Below, one piece after another: positions 11,576-25,500 of a stretch of DNA of 64,000 nucleotides. Under the pieces are notes generated by a model. That model was not told where the DNA came from. It saw only the letters and a list, made by a program, of their open reading frames with translations, and did no database searches. Origin of the DNA: Ahaetulla prasina (lineage: Eukaryota > Chordata > Lepidosauria > Squamata > Colubridae); the NCBI RefSeq assembly GCF_028640845.1, contig NC_080544.1:58542711-58606710 (forward strand), read 5' to 3'. Numbering within the stretch: the stretch's first letter is position 1; every line of letters starts with the position of its first letter. The position numbers and the translations under genes were made by a program.

Positions 11576-14500
11576 ACAAAGATCTTAATTAAATATGTAG
11601 GCAATTTAATGGAGAAATTAAGGTAAAGATAAAGTAACATCAGGTCAGATTGGTAAAACTTACATCCTTTTATTAGATTTGTTCTTAAATATATTATAGG
11701 TGGAGATCCATGGTAGTCAATGGTAGTGAAAAATCAGAATCAGTCTTGTATCATCTTTTCAAACGTATACATTTCATTAAAAGGGATAGGTTTTAATGAG
11801 CTAAATTCATTTCATCATGGAACTCCATGCATCTCAGAAAGTACAATGTAGCTCACAAGTGCTTATGCCTTTAAATAAAATGTGTTAGTCTGAAAAGATG
11901 CTATCAAACTGTTTCTAAGTCTTAAATTCAGTTAGCTTATTCTTCACTTATTCCTCATTACTGAAGTGCAATGAAATGAAAAACACTTTGCTGAACTAAA
12001 AATAAAAAAGGGCCATCTTTCTCCATACAATTATCATGCCAGCTTTGCTAGAGATCAGCAGTTCTCTTCTGGAGTTTATCTTTTACATGTCATTGTATGC
12101 CAGCCTCACTCCTATACTGTAGTTTATTAAGCTAATAGCATTCTCTGAAAATTTCCCCTTCAGTGAATGCTCAGCGAGCCTTTTATAACTGCATGGCCAG
12201 CAAAAGTGTTAAAGCTTCGTGCCAGTTGGTTAAAAGAAAAATAACTACAGGGGAAAAAAATAGAATATTTTCCCTCTTCCCTTAGCATGGCCCATCTCAA
12301 TTTAACAGTATCTCAAGAACTCTCTGAAAAGATTAAGGATTGAGATTTAAAAACATCAAGACTTGTAACAAGGTCTTGGCTTTTTGTGAGTAGTGAAAAT
12401 CAACGATTGTACCTAAAAAATTTGATTATTTAACAGTAGGCTAAAGCATCTGAAGTAGCATTCTTTAAAAAAGAAATAATCCTCAGGTTCCTCAATAGCT
12501 GGATATTGTACCACTTGCACAGCTGCATGATTCAGCCTTGGCTTCCTTCAACTGGCTTGTCTGCTATCTCATGACTATACACACACAACAGCAAAACCTA
12601 AAGGTTAATCTATACATACACAAATAATAAATTAACTCTTCAAAACAAATATTTCTATAATACAAATTTACCAAACTTTGAGAGAAGATAGTGGATTATA
12701 TAAATAGGATTCCTACCATTTTCAGAGGATAATATTCTTTTGAACTATATACCTAGTCCTGTACATGGAATCGGACAACCAAACAATGTAAATGGATTCT
12801 CTGGCTAAAAGGCTGATATTGCAGCCTTGGGAAGATAAATGTACAGCTCAATTTATTGACTGGATTGAAGACTGACTGTACTTGCCACTTATAATCAGAT
12901 TGTCTATGAACACAGATTTTGTGTGGTTAAGTATAAGCAAATATGGGACTCATTTATACAGAAAACAGTAGATTAAAAATGTATCTATATAAATATATTA
13001 TAAGTATATATGTACTTGAATCATATTTGCATTAGACAAATATATATAAAGAATTGTAACTGTTTATTATTCTAGTGATGTATCAGGGTTTTTTTCTTAG
13101 TTATATTTCTTTCACTTTTTTGTTAAAGCACTGTTATATGTGTTTTTTTTCTTTTCTTTGACAACGTATGTATCACATCACTATTACTTTTTGTGTTTTG
13201 CTTGTTTTCTACTTTTGTTATTAAGTAAAAAGCAATAAAAATAAATTTTTAAAAACTGTGGAATACCAGGAATATAGACACAGAGACTCAGACACCAAGG
13301 AAGAAATAATTTGAGAAAGAATGACATGATTGTGTAGTTGTCTTCTAAATGAGCCCATTACAAATTTTCTGTTGATTCTGCTGGCAGGATTTTCATAGTC
13401 TATTACTTCTGAGGGCACTGTTTTGCCTATACCAATGCTATTATTTGTCCTCTATGGGATATTCTGTCAAATTGCCTTGAAATCTACCAGTTTCCCTTTT
13501 TAGTCTGTGGTTAAAACACAGGCATAGCTGAAGTGTAGGTTGTGAGGTGGAAAGCAGCATTCTTGATCCTGCCCAGTGCACCTTGACATGTCATTAAAAT
13601 ATTTCTGAAGTGGATCTACTGGTCTTTTGGAAAATCAATAAGACCGTTTCTCAGAATAGTCAATTGACAGTCAATGGGCTAAAGGATGTGTTCGGGATGA
13701 AATAGGACAGGATAGATGGAGTTCTTTCAATGCATTATATGACATTCCTCCCATTTTGCCATGGATTCCACTTCTAACACACTGACCTGTCTCTTGGACT
13801 GTTTCGGAACTTGCATTTTCTGATTTTTCTGATCAGGAAATCCTGTTCAGAAATAGCACAATAGACAGGTTAATGATCTCATGCATGACACAGTTGAAAA
13901 GTGGCTAAATCTTCTGTTCTAGCATCAACCCATCCTTGCCCAAGTCCATTACACCACACGCTAAGGAAAGCAATTGCTAATATTTTCTCCCACCAGGAAA
14001 TAATGCTCAATGGGAGGGGAAATGAAGTTCAAGAAATCCACCAATCACTTCCTTCAAATTGTCCTGCAGTGATTTGGAAAGAAAAGAAGCATTTATGACC
14101 GCAGAGTCAGATAGAACTGGCCACAATACTGGGTGGAGATTAAAGTCTGGAAAGGGACAGACTGAGGAAGCTGCCTTAGGTTAAAATCAGGAGAACTTTA
14201 AACAAAATGGGAAGACTAACACATACTAATAAAAAGAGTCAATCACCCACCAAGGATCATTGCTTGAGCCCTTGATCCATAAAAATCAAACAGATCTAAA
14301 AGGCACATCATTTTGAGAACACAAATTTGCATCTATATGAATTAGAGGGGGGGGAGCAATAATTTCACTCTACCAGAAATTTAATTTTGTGAAGTGTAAG
14401 TGAAAAGTTAAAACTCATGAAATGACAACTATAACAATTTATAGGATCAATTCTAAATTAACCAGTAAATTAAAAAACAGAATTATTCACATTAAATAAA

Positions 14501-16061
14501 GCTACATGGACAATAAATAAATGGTTATACCTTGCTGAAAAGGCTAATAATACAGGTTGGACACTGCCTCCTTGTGGTCGGAATTAGTGCAGAAACATAA
14601 ATAATTGTTCCTGCTGGCAATACAGATATTAATTTATCTTAATTCTGCTTATATCCAGTCTTTAAGAGAAAATCAGAAGGGTAGATACTTCATTAATCGT
14701 TTTCTATAGATATGTTTGTATATATATAATTGCAGGTTTGAAATTGGAGAGGCACATAATCATGCAATAGTTCCTAAAGAAAAGTCAACAGCTGATTTTC
14801 TAAAGATATTTTGTAGCACAGATCTGAAGAATCTTCTGGAAAAGGTTCTTTAGCTAAAATTTGCATTTCAAAAATCCAGACAGCTATTCATCATTCATAA
14901 TTTTTATTTTATTATATAAAATACAAAAAGAAAAAGAAAACAAAATCCAGACAGCTATTAAAATACAGCATAAAAGATACATACTCAACTTTGAAAATAA
15001 CTTTTTCAGAAGTTTACTGGGCAAGCTTGTAAAATCTGTGGGGTTCCATCTAGTGCTCTTAAATCTTGGAAAGAGAATGGAGGGAACAGAAATATAAGAC
15101 TGTTTCTAGAGCTACATCAGGAGTCGGGATCCTATAATCCTCTGGATATTAGGATGTGTAATTCTCCTCAGTCTCAACCGGTATAGACTGGTTACGGTAG
15201 ATGTTAGGAAAAGCAGTCCAGCAACATTGAAGGGGCACAGAATTCTCATTTCTGTATTTAAACTTGTATTTAGTTTTCCCTGTATTCTGTTTTATACAGT
15301 TGAAAAGCACTTCCTTATACTGTCCAATGAGCCCCAATCCCCCAATCCATGGCATTGTCTTATGGGTTTGTTTCTACAATGAAACAAGACAAATTGTCTA
15401 CTCAGTTTTAAAAAGTGAAATGGTGAGAGCAGGAGGCAAGTGGAGATGAGAGCTCTTGCCAAGGATGCAGCCATAATGTTAATGCTGCAGAAATCCTCCA
15501 GCACCTTCTCTGAGAAGAACAGGGAGGAGACTTGTAAACAAACTCTCTCATTTGATTATCCTGCTTCCTCATTGTGCACAGGGACCATTGGGAAAAAGGA
15601 AGAGCTGTGATCATTTAAACACTCTTTACAAGCACCAGCTACAGATCTTGTAACTGATAGGAAATCCTGCATTGTACTGCAGGTGCAGCTTGTTGATATA
15701 CAGAAGAATTCTGTAATTTTCTCCCTTTTCGTTAAATGGATAAAATGGAGAGAAGACGTTTTTAATGATCTAACAACACACAGATAAACAACTTTGCTAA
15801 TGAGGACTGATTAAGAAAGCTTCTAAATACAACGGCAAGAAGGGCGCAACAAAATGTTAGATTAATGAAAATGATATTTCAGGACAACCAAAAAGGCCAT
15901 CTGTGAAAATCTGACTACTCTACTGTGTTCTTCCTGTCCATTGTCCTACTAACTTAAGAGCTTGTAGAGCTTTCCTAACCAGTGCTGAAGAGGAACGTCA
16001 GGAAAACAGAACTTGCCAGTGCTGAAATCCTTTGATACTATTTCAGCCCTTTCTTCTTCAG
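11576..16061. other. Intergenic DNA upstream of CALHM3, no gene seen
   Basis: About 4.5 kb of AT-rich sequence without a supported coding region. Any CALHM3 promoter or non-coding 5' exon would be expected here or further left, but I cannot place it. A pyrimidine tract with cag at 16051-16061 just before the CALHM3 start could be a splice acceptor for an upstream 5' UTR exon. Confidence 0.45.
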
Positions 16062-16079
16062 GGAAATATCCTGAACAGC

Positions 16080-18380
16080 ATGGATCGATTCCAGATGGTC
16101 TTCCAGTACTTCCAGTCTAATTCAGACACAGTGACAAATGGGATCTGTGGGCTATTAGCATTGGCAAGTGTGAAGATTTACACCGTCTTTGATTTCAATT
16201 GCCCTTGCCTTGTTAAATACAACATGGCCTATGGCTTAGGAATAATGTTTATCCCACCAGTAGCACTTTTTCTCTGTGGGCTCATTGTCAACAGGCAATT
16301 TGTTATGATGCTTGAGGAGTGGAGGAGACCAACTGGAGATAGAAGGAAGAATCCATCCATTATCAGGTGGGAGATTCCAATGATTTTTATTGCAAGAATC
16401 CAATTACTTAAATAATGTGTTTATTTTAAAAATGCAAAGTACTTAAATAATTCAATTTCCAGTATCATCTTCTTTCTCTGCCATGGTTTTTCTGGCATTC
16501 TAATTCCTGGAATACTATATTATATATTCCAGGAAATATGTTTTTAAAATTAAACATATTTGGCAGGGATGTTTTAGATCAGGGCTGAAAAAGGAGGGTT
16601 TTAAGAATTTTACTTTGCCTTATTTTTTTGTGTAACTAAACTTCTCCTTTGGCATTTGTTTATACAGCAAGACATTTATATACTTAATCTGTAAAATAAT
16701 ATTTGGGTAAACCATTATTTTATCATTCTTCTTGAAATTCTTTCTTTCTTCTCTAAAATATGTTATACCAAATAAATAGAATATTCTATAATTTATCATT
16801 TCTATTTGTTTTTTCTTCTGTTTGGTCTATATATACCTTTTTGTTTATTTCTGTTACATGTTTACACTTTCTACAAAGATAATTTGGTCTTTATAGAAGC
16901 ACTGCACAGAAATATACATAGCAAAGTAGATTTATGCAGGCAAAACTAATGGCATAATCAACATATTTAATGTTAACTTGCATATCATTCCTTTCTTAAT
17001 GATAACCCTCTATGATTCTGTCACTTTTCTTGTAAAGAAATGTTATCTTCAGTTTATGGTATAACAGATAAATCTGTTCATGCACAGGTACATGTGTTCT
17101 TCTGTTATGCAACGGGCTATGATAGCACCCACCATTTGGATCCTAGTCACTCTTCTTGATGGGAAATGTTTTGTCTGTGCCTTCAGCAATTCCATTGATC
17201 CTGAGAATTTTCCAGGTTTTGCTGCCAACATCACCACCTATGATGCCTTACAACACTTCCTTGCCAAAATCCCATGTAAACATGATGAGTTGATGAGGAA
17301 TAACACTTCCCGCAAGGCAGCGTCCAGGTATCTCAAATGCTGTTCACAAGTAAGTAATGGGCATCTATTGGCATCTATTGGCATTTGGTCCTGTGAGAAA
17401 TGCTCTTCCAATCCAGCACCCAATAAATGCACTGGGCCACAAATCCTGTCATTCCTAGCCTTCCTGCCAAATGGGGATTTTTAAAAACCTATATAAAATA
17501 CCTTGGAATAAGTTACTTACTCCAGTTTATAAATAAAAACTATATCTAAAATTAAGTTTTCAAAAGAGTCAAACTCAGTTGTCTCTATTCACTGCACCAG
17601 ATTTTCCAAACATACTGGAATTACAACTCCTAGATTTTCCACTGGAAACCTGGATATTCTAATAGTTGTAACTCAATTGCAATTTCATCAGGTTCACAAG
17701 GATGTTTTATACTTACATTGTATCACCTTGCTTCTACTCTGCACCTTCCTTTTTTCTTTTTTTGCCAGGATTACTTCCTGACAAAAATGTGATTTCTCCT
17801 TAAGATTGATACAAACAAAGTTATATTATTACGGCATGGATTCATTGACACTGGGAACTGGTGTGAAACTTGAAGTTGCACAGGGATGTAGAGCCAACCT
17901 AGGGTTGGGTTTCACCTTGTTGTAAATCCAAAGGCTCTTGATCTGTTTGTCATTTTCTTCCAGGCTTTTGGTTGGAGTCTTCTTTTAATCCTCATCGTGA
18001 TGGCCTTCCTTGCTCATTCTCTCAAGCCCTGCTTCAATCATGCCTCCTTTTTGCAAACCCGTTACTGGAGCAATTACATTGACCTTGAACAAAAACTATT
18101 TGAAGAGACCTGTTGCGAACAAACGCGGGACTTTGCACACAAGTGTATCCTCCATTTCTTTGAGAGCATGCAGACAGAAATCAAGCTCAGGAGGTTTAAT
18201 GCCTACACAGAAGAAAAGGGAGCAAAAGCAAAGGAAAATATTCATTTGAATGGCATCACTAGCCATGAGCAAATAAGCAAATTTCTTTTGTCCTGGTACA
18301 ATAGGAAACCTCCACTGGATTTGAGCCAAGCATACAGGCAAAGAGATTATACCTTTGCGTTGGACAGGCAGCACAATTAA
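16080..18380 (+). CDS. CALHM3: Calcium homeostasis modulator protein 3 (CALHM3), three coding exons
   Basis: The coding exons are 16080-16366, 17088-17349 and 17964-18380, joined with GT-AG introns in phases 2 and 0, giving 321 residues (human about 344). The start is the ATG of MDRFQMVFQ, matching the conserved CALHM N-terminus; an upstream ATG at 16032 is not family-like. Landmarks are FNCPCL (first extracellular loop cysteines), VNRQ at the pore-associated Asn position, LLDGKCFVCAF with the conserved Asp and cysteines, KIPCKHDE, then exon 3 with GWSLLL (last membrane helix), ARYWSN-type motif YWSNYIDLEQKLFEETC and SWYNRKPPLDL near the C-terminus. Four membrane helices are expected. CALHM3 is a pore subunit that forms a fast voltage-gated ATP-release channel with CALHM1 in taste cells; that role comes from mammals. 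CALHM1 follows about 4.2 kb downstream on the same strand. The C-terminal tail is shorter than in human. A cag at 16059-16061 may be the acceptor of this exon. Confidence 0.95.
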
Positions 18381-19040
18381 CAGGTGCCATCCCCAGCCAA
18401 TCAAACAGATGTTTAAAAGAAAGTTGAAACGGGCTTATCACACATAGAAAATTCCCATGTCACATGGCTCCCCACAGCAACAGGGGTCTACTGCCTTGAT
18501 CTGCAAAACTAAGCAACTTAACTTTTCCAAACAGCACCTGGAATTATTTAAAGAATTGAATTTATTTTATCAAGTTTACCACTTTTGTTTCTACATTGTC
18601 CATAAATCATTAGACAGAACACAACATGGTTCAGAGTATATTGCTTCTGGCTCACATATAACTCAGAGGCACAATTTTTAAAATCATGGTATACTGCAGT
18701 CCCAACTATGTGGGTTTATCCACTGTCCTAAGCAATAATCCAATAATGGACAAAATCAGACAGCTTAGTGCAATGCAGAAATCCAACCGTGGTGAATTAT
18801 AATCTGGTTCATCAACCAGAATTAAAAGACTCTTGAAGCAAGCAAATGTGGTAGAGTTGTAGAGATATGATAGAATTGCTCATAAAGGCACAAGACAGAA
18901 TCTGTTTGTTTGTTTCAATTGATAGTCTTATCCAACAGAGAAACAAATACAGCAAGCAAATTTTGTTATTTGAAAAACAATTGTAATTGTTAATAAATAA
19001 TGAAAGCATGCAATTAAAAAAAGAAACAAATCTTTTGAGA
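18381..19040 (+). other. Probable CALHM3 3' flank
   Basis: Unique-looking sequence after the CALHM3 stop. An AATAAA at 18992-18997 is a possible poly(A) signal but is unproven, as it lies in an A/T-rich tract just before a SINE. Confidence 0.35.
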
Positions 19041-19258
19041 TAAGCTGTGGTTGTGCAGTGATTAGTATGCAGTATTGCAGGCTAATTCTGCTGACTGTCA
19101 GGCGTTCGATCCTCATCAGGCTCAAGGTTGATTCAGCCTTCTATCCTTCTGAGGTTGGTAAAATGAGGAGCCAGATTGTTGGGGACAATAGGCTGACTAT
19201 AGAGAGTGCTGTAAAGCACTGTGAAGGGGTAAATAAGTCTAAGTACTATTGCTATATA
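19041..19258 (+). mobile_element. tRNA-derived SINE with BovB-like tail (Sauria-type)
   Basis: The head shows box A- and B-like sequences (gtgattagtatgcagtattg and gcgttcgatcc). The body has gattcagccttctatccttc and gaggagccagattgttgggg, and the 3' end gctgtaaagcactgtgaagg then ataagtctaagtactattgc. The same body recurs at 57303-57512 and, with a different tail, at 40286-40541. Confidence 0.75.
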
Positions 19259-20217
19259 GGACTGTTTATAAATGAATTTTGTTTATTTTTTACTTTAAAG
19301 AATCATTTCTCATTTAAACTAGAGTGAAAGGTAAGAGAACCATGCATATCTTTACCTGAAGTAGGCAACCTGGAACCTTACAATAACTGATAGAGAGAGC
19401 TAAATTGTAAGGTTGCTTTATGCTGTTAATAGAAAATTGTTTTGTAATAACATGCTTATTTTTTAGTTAAATTTAACTTGTATTTATGGTTATTTGATTG
19501 TCATTAAAGTACTGTATTTTTGCTGAACGAATCTGTGTATCTACTTCCTCTGGTTATCTATGCCATCATTGTTTTTCTGAGTCTGTTTTAGTTAATAAGC
19601 CTTTTGGCCTAGCAGGCTGCTCATAGTAGCAAAGCTGCATTTATTTATGGTACTCTTTAACTAATGTTTTTAAAAATAAAGACTGTTTTTCCAACTTTGG
19701 AACAGAAAGGAAAAGAAATGGGATGAAATATTTCTTCTCCCAGGGAAGGCAGATCATTCTGGTTTAAACTGATTCTGTCCATAATTAATTCAATGTCAAT
19801 GCAGGAATTAATAGGGTATAGGTCTAATTGCCAGCCTATTTCCATGTTACTTGGCACCAAATAAATAAATATACATCTAGCACTTTCTGTTGTAAAGACT
19901 GCATATATTGTGTTACTCAAGTCTGTCCTGAGCTATTTTGCTTCACTAAATGGTATTGTTTGAAAAAGAACTTTTATTGCTTTACATTTTAAAGGTCTGA
20001 TACCTTCTGATATTGTGATACCTTGGTACTCTTCAACTGCTTTGAAACTCATCGAATTTGGTACTCAACACATTTTGATACTCAGGATTAGGCAAACTCA
20101 ATTGGCCCATTCAAAATTTTAATTCTGAGGGTCTCTAAATAGCTTAGAAATAGTTAATGAGCAGTTTTCCCAAAGGGATTTGAAAGTGAGGTTTGCAAAG
20201 TTAGTATTCTTTAAAAG

Positions 20218-20475
20218 TTCCCACCATGGTTGAGCAGTAAGGCACTGGGCTTGTCAGCTGAAAACCAACAGCCTTGGTTCATAACCCAAATATCCTGTGA
20301 CAGGGTGACCTCTTGTCCTTGCACTAGCTCCTGCCAACCTAGCATACAAATGCAAGTAGATAAATAGGTACCATTTCAATGTGAAAGTATCTGGCCGCAT
20401 GACTGTGGAAATGTCTTTAGACAGCACTGGCTTAATGGCACTTGAAATGGAAGTGCAAGATGATTCTCATTCATT
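20218..20475 (+). mobile_element. tRNA-derived SINE
   Basis: Landmarks in order are gcactgggcttgtcagctga, cagccttggttcataaccc (box B-like, decayed), agctcctgccaacctagcat, gtagataaataggtaccatt and ctggccgcatgactgtggaa. This matches a widespread squamate tRNA-head SINE from recall. The boundaries are approximate and there is no clean poly(A). Confidence 0.65.
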
Positions 20476-22510
20476 CACAGGCTGATGCATTGTATCTTGA
20501 ATAATTGTCACTTGCAGGTGAAGGTTTTCCATATAATTTCGCAGCCATCTACTAGTTGTCAGGATTTTTGGATATGTAGCTCTAGATATGTAGCTCTATT
20601 ATACTTGATATTAATGAGCAAGGACAGAGGATAGAAACTTCTATCTCCATTAGCTCTTGGCAACTATCCAAATTATGGGTTACTATGACATTTAACTTTA
20701 TTCAATAAACCACAACTAAACCAACAAGAGCTTTGCATAATGTGCAAATTTAGCTAAAATAGGGATGCCTGTATTTATTTTTTTGACTATTTTCAGAACA
20801 GATTTTGCATTATTCATCTTGTTGCCAACTAGGGTATATATTCTCCCATCATTTAGTACACAAATATTCAGAATCAAAAGAAATTAGACAAGCTATAAAT
20901 ATTTTTAAAACTTGCTTTAAAGAGCCTGAATCAAACATACACTTTCTCTGGGGACCAGGTTCATCATATCTTCTTAGTAGGTCAGCAGTGAATGAAAGCA
21001 TTTTTAACTACAGCTACCCCAATCTATTCAGCTCAATAGCTTACTATACATCTTGGGATTGTTCTAAATTAATTACATTCACATAGTGAATACAAAAATT
21101 ATGAACCTGAACTTCCATATTTACTAAGAGCTTTAATCAAATAGGCTGTGTCCTAAAGCAAGCTGAGGATGAACAAGCGATCAATTGTATTTGCATACTG
21201 ATTTCCCTGAGAGGGTATTTTTACTTTCTTACAGACATTGCAGAATATTTTTTTAAAATGGAAATATACTGAGACTGGTTTCTGATAATGACACTGTTGT
21301 TGTTAGACTTAACAAATCATTGTTCCCCTGAAAGTATTATTAATGCTTCAGTAGTAGCATTCCAAGAGGCTGAAATGTGGAAAACTAACTCAATCTTTCA
21401 CTCTACTAGGAAACCTGAACCCTGGGCAAACAAACAGGAGCTGGAAGGTTTCCCTTTCTATCAAATGAACTTTTAAAGGGGAGGGGACCTTGTTTTGTCT
21501 TTGTTCTTCCATTATAATAGGATGTCTAGTTTCCTAGCCTGCTTCCTATCAGGTAAGAAATGCACCTTAACCTGGAGAAGGATTGGAGATTCAAAAGAAA
21601 ATCAGGGAGCTAAACTGAATGGCACAAGCCCAATACAAACCCTGGTTCTGCCTAAGGGTAATGCTGGCCCTGGGGAGTTCTTTTAAGGCAGTAGAGGTGT
21701 GCCAGGCATATCAGAGCTACATGCATGTTGTTTGGCTTTGATTGAGGTGTTTGGGGTTGTTGTTGTTGTTTTGGTTCCCACTCAGTGAGTAAGTACTGGA
21801 ATTGATTTATTGACAGCTATTTTCAGAAAAAAATAAAGAAGTACGTTTTCTCCTTTTTTCATGAACCGTAAATACCAGACCATCCTGTTCCCCTACTAAG
21901 CAGAGATTGATTTCTTAATTTCAAAACAATACCAGAAGAAGAGAGAAAGCCACTGAATAATATTTCTGTTGCCTAGGAGTCCATTTATGCATAACGGATC
22001 TCATCCCACCCATCATTTTGCATAGGCTCTCTTCTTTCTTTCTGCAGGTGGAGTATCCTGTTTTTCTAGGGGCTGTGGGAGGAGCCCATCTTGCAAACAT
22101 CTTCACCAAAATCAGACAGATGCCTTTCCTGTTACAAATGAAAAGTGTTTGAAACAGAATCAAAACATCTGCTTTCTCCAGAAAGAAGCACTATCAGGGA
22201 TCCAGACTACTAAAAAGACAGGGAGGGAGAGAGACTTAGAAGAAACCTTCCTTGTATTAAGCCAAGACTTATCTAAAATGGTCCAGAATTGATGGTTCAG
22301 AGCTGGTAATACACTACAGTCCAAGTCCTGGGAACAACAGAGGTGAAAGGTAAAATAACTTTTTGTAAACTGCAATAGAAACTGTAGAGGCATGTCTTCT
22401 GAATAATGAAAAAATTGCTGGAGAAACAAAAAGTTGGATTTTACACTGATTATTGTCATTTTCTTTGTAACTTCTGGAAAATTGAGGGACCTCTTTGATA
22501 TTTCTACAAG
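20476..22510. other. Intergenic DNA between CALHM3 and CALHM1, no gene seen
   Basis: AT-rich unique-looking sequence. It must hold any CALHM1 proximal promoter. I cannot identify a TATA box or a 5' UTR exon with confidence. Confidence 0.4.
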
Positions 22511-22536
22511 AGAGTGCTCATAAAGTAACAAAGAAG

Positions 22537-25500
22537 ATGGATAAATTCCGAATGATATTCCAGTTCCTCCAGTCCAACCAGGAATCATTTATGAATGGCA
22601 TATGTGGCATTATGGCTCTCCTGAGTGCACAGATCTATGTGGCTTTTGATTTCAAGTGCCCATGTCTACCTGTTTACAATCTAGTTTATGGGATGGGAAT
22701 CCTGTTTATGCCTCCCTTAGTCTTATTCCTGTTTGGTTTTGTGATGAATAACAATGTTTCCATGTTGGCTGAAGAATGGAAAAGGCCCATAGGGAAACGA
22801 CAGAAAGACCCTGCTGTCTTGCGTTACATGTTCTGCTCCATGGCTCAGCGGGCTATAATTGCTCCTGTAATTTGGATCTCAGTCACACTGTTGCACGGGG
22901 AATGTTTTATCTGTGCATTCAGTACCTCCGTTCCCATGCACAAACTTGGAAACAGCAGTTATAGACATCTTCCTGAGAAGGAGATCAGGAAGATTTTAGC
23001 CCAGATTCCCTGCGATGATATTTACAGTGGCCAAGAACTGATTGCCAGAGAGGTGGCAACCAGGTATCTACGCTGCATTTCACAGGTAAGCAAACAATAA
23101 TGAATATAGGAAATTGATTCAAGTTAGCTGGTGTAGACTAGCTTTTCCCAATATCTGTGCCTTCATACTGTGTTGGCCTTCATACTGGGGCCTGTAAGCC
23201 CCAGACATATTATGAGGGTTGAAATGCTAGAGGAACAAATTTAGAGAAGGGTACTATAGAAAATTTTATTGTGTTTGATTACAAAAGTTGAGAAGAAAGT
23301 TGGATTTAACTATCTACAGCCTCTGAAATCACTTCTAAGGCATGCTTCTACATAAGGAGGCAGCACTGACTTTAAATTGACATATCTCCCATGATCGCCA
23401 TGATAAGGAATCAAAGGGTTGGAAACTTGAGATGATCAATATCAACTTACTCTTCTGGAGCTGCAGAGGAAGGACTTTTCCATAGGTAGAAAGTAGAAAC
23501 TCTTGGAGTTGTCCTCCCACATCAGAGGGCAAGGCACCATTAAGCTTACCATTAAGTCATCCCAAGTTGTCCCATTTGTATAAAAAGTAATTACTGGTTC
23601 CTCACTCTGTGACCATTGCAATTTTTTTTCCTCTCAACCTGGGATAAGAAATTGTGCTGAAGGATGAACAAAGAGGAGTTGAGGCATTGGCTGGCTGCCC
23701 TTTTTAGCACTCCTCTATTGACCAACCACAGACAGCATCTTGGCCAGCATAAGCAACAGAAGACGAGAAGTGTAGATAAGCCCTCCATAACAGGGTAAAA
23801 ATATGTTTATGGTTGTGGAGGAAGCCATTTGGCAAGATCTAAATTACAGATTTTCAATTATTTCAGCATTTTTCCAGATTATATACAGCCAAGGATCAAC
23901 TGGCAAGCCACACTTAACCCTTGAGTGAGATAAGTGGAACACCTGCCTTCACCTTTTTTGAGATCTAGCTTTATAGCAATTATGTTTCAGTATTCTTTTC
24001 TCATGATATTGTTCCCAATTACTCTTATTCTAGTGCATATTTTCTTCATAGTGACCTACTTATATTTGTGAAAATAAAATGAAGATATATTTGCACCAGG
24101 TGAGGATTAGAAGACATGGATTGTGTGTTCCAACTATGTGTATATGCTAGAAAGCACAACCTAATTCCCAATTTAATGATTTTATGTATGTTTCAAAGCA
24201 AATAAAAGAATGGATGTTGCCTCCTACTTTACCCTTCCCTGTTCCATATTTCATTTGCCATGCAAAAGAAGTTTAACATAATCCATGATTCCAGTTTATA
24301 GCCAGAGCAAGCAATTCTGTTGTTTGTTGTCAAAACTCATTTCCTGCACCTTTTATGAGATGCAAATTCCTTCCAGGTACTCAACCCATAAGGACATTAT
24401 TGACTTAAAAGTTGGCACTAAAGGCCTTAATCCTTCTTATGTTGCATACTAATCAAGTCAATTATTGCTTTGAATACTGCCTGCTCATGTGAGTTGAATG
24501 TACTTTGCAGCAGATCTTTATAGAATTAAAAAGGAAATACTCTATTCTGTTATCACCAAGGGGGAAAACAGAACGTTTGTTGCCCTCCTCTTCCCTCACC
24601 CCAACCGATTTTACCCTACATGCATTACACTTTACCCTACACTAAAGAAAGTCTTGCCTTAATAGGAATCTCTGCAATTGTACAGTCAACTATATGGAGA
24701 TGTTGTTTTGTACACGAAATCACCATGAAATACGAACTAGTGTAACCTTAACCTAAGGTATCTAGAATTCAAAGCAATCAAGTTTGTCACTACAAAGCCA
24801 CATATTGGTTTGGTTTGCACATTATTCCACCTGCCACAGGAATGGGGTAGTTCCAGCTATACAGTTCTGCCTATCAGCTCTCCTATGTTCCTCCTCCTAT
24901 AGTCCATTCTGTTTTAACCAAAGATGAATAAATTAATAAATTGGAAAAAGAATCAGATCAGAGTCACAAAGGGAATCAAGTCACAAGTAACACTTAGGGT
25001 TTGTCTCATCTTCCTTTGTTTTCTTTGAGGCTAAATTTCAGATTTTTCTGGGCAATTAGGTTTGTGGTCTCATCATTCCACTGCATCACTATTTCACTTT
25101 GCACTAAACTGGTAAATGCTTTTATTTAAGTACTGACAGTACTGACTGTTGAACCTCTATTATGCAATTCTAATAAACCACTAATATATAGCACTGTCAT
25201 ATCAAGTTCTTTGAGAGATGACATGAGAATAGCGGCAGATAGGCTGAGCTTGGACTTGAAGGAGGCTGTGTCCTACATCAGTCTAAAATGGCTAATTAGC
25301 ATTGTTTTGATCTCACCCAATACTAATCCCTTGTCTTTACCTCCAACTTAATGAGACTTCAGACTACTTCACTCAAAGGCTGATGATAAGATGAAGACAA
25401 TGTCATAGAGATTCAGAAGAAAAATGATGTTGCCAGGATATGTTTGTGAAGTAGTTAGGTGTAAAACAGGAAAGATCCTAAATAGAAACTAAACAAAATA

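Noticed and set aside
19041..19120. Possible tRNA gene
   Set aside because: Box A/B-like sequence is present, but it is the head of a SINE with a decayed cloverleaf and a SINE body following.
22495..22536. Upstream in-frame start for CALHM1
   Set aside because: The extra residues are not like any CALHM N-terminus; MDKFRM at 22537 matches the conserved start.
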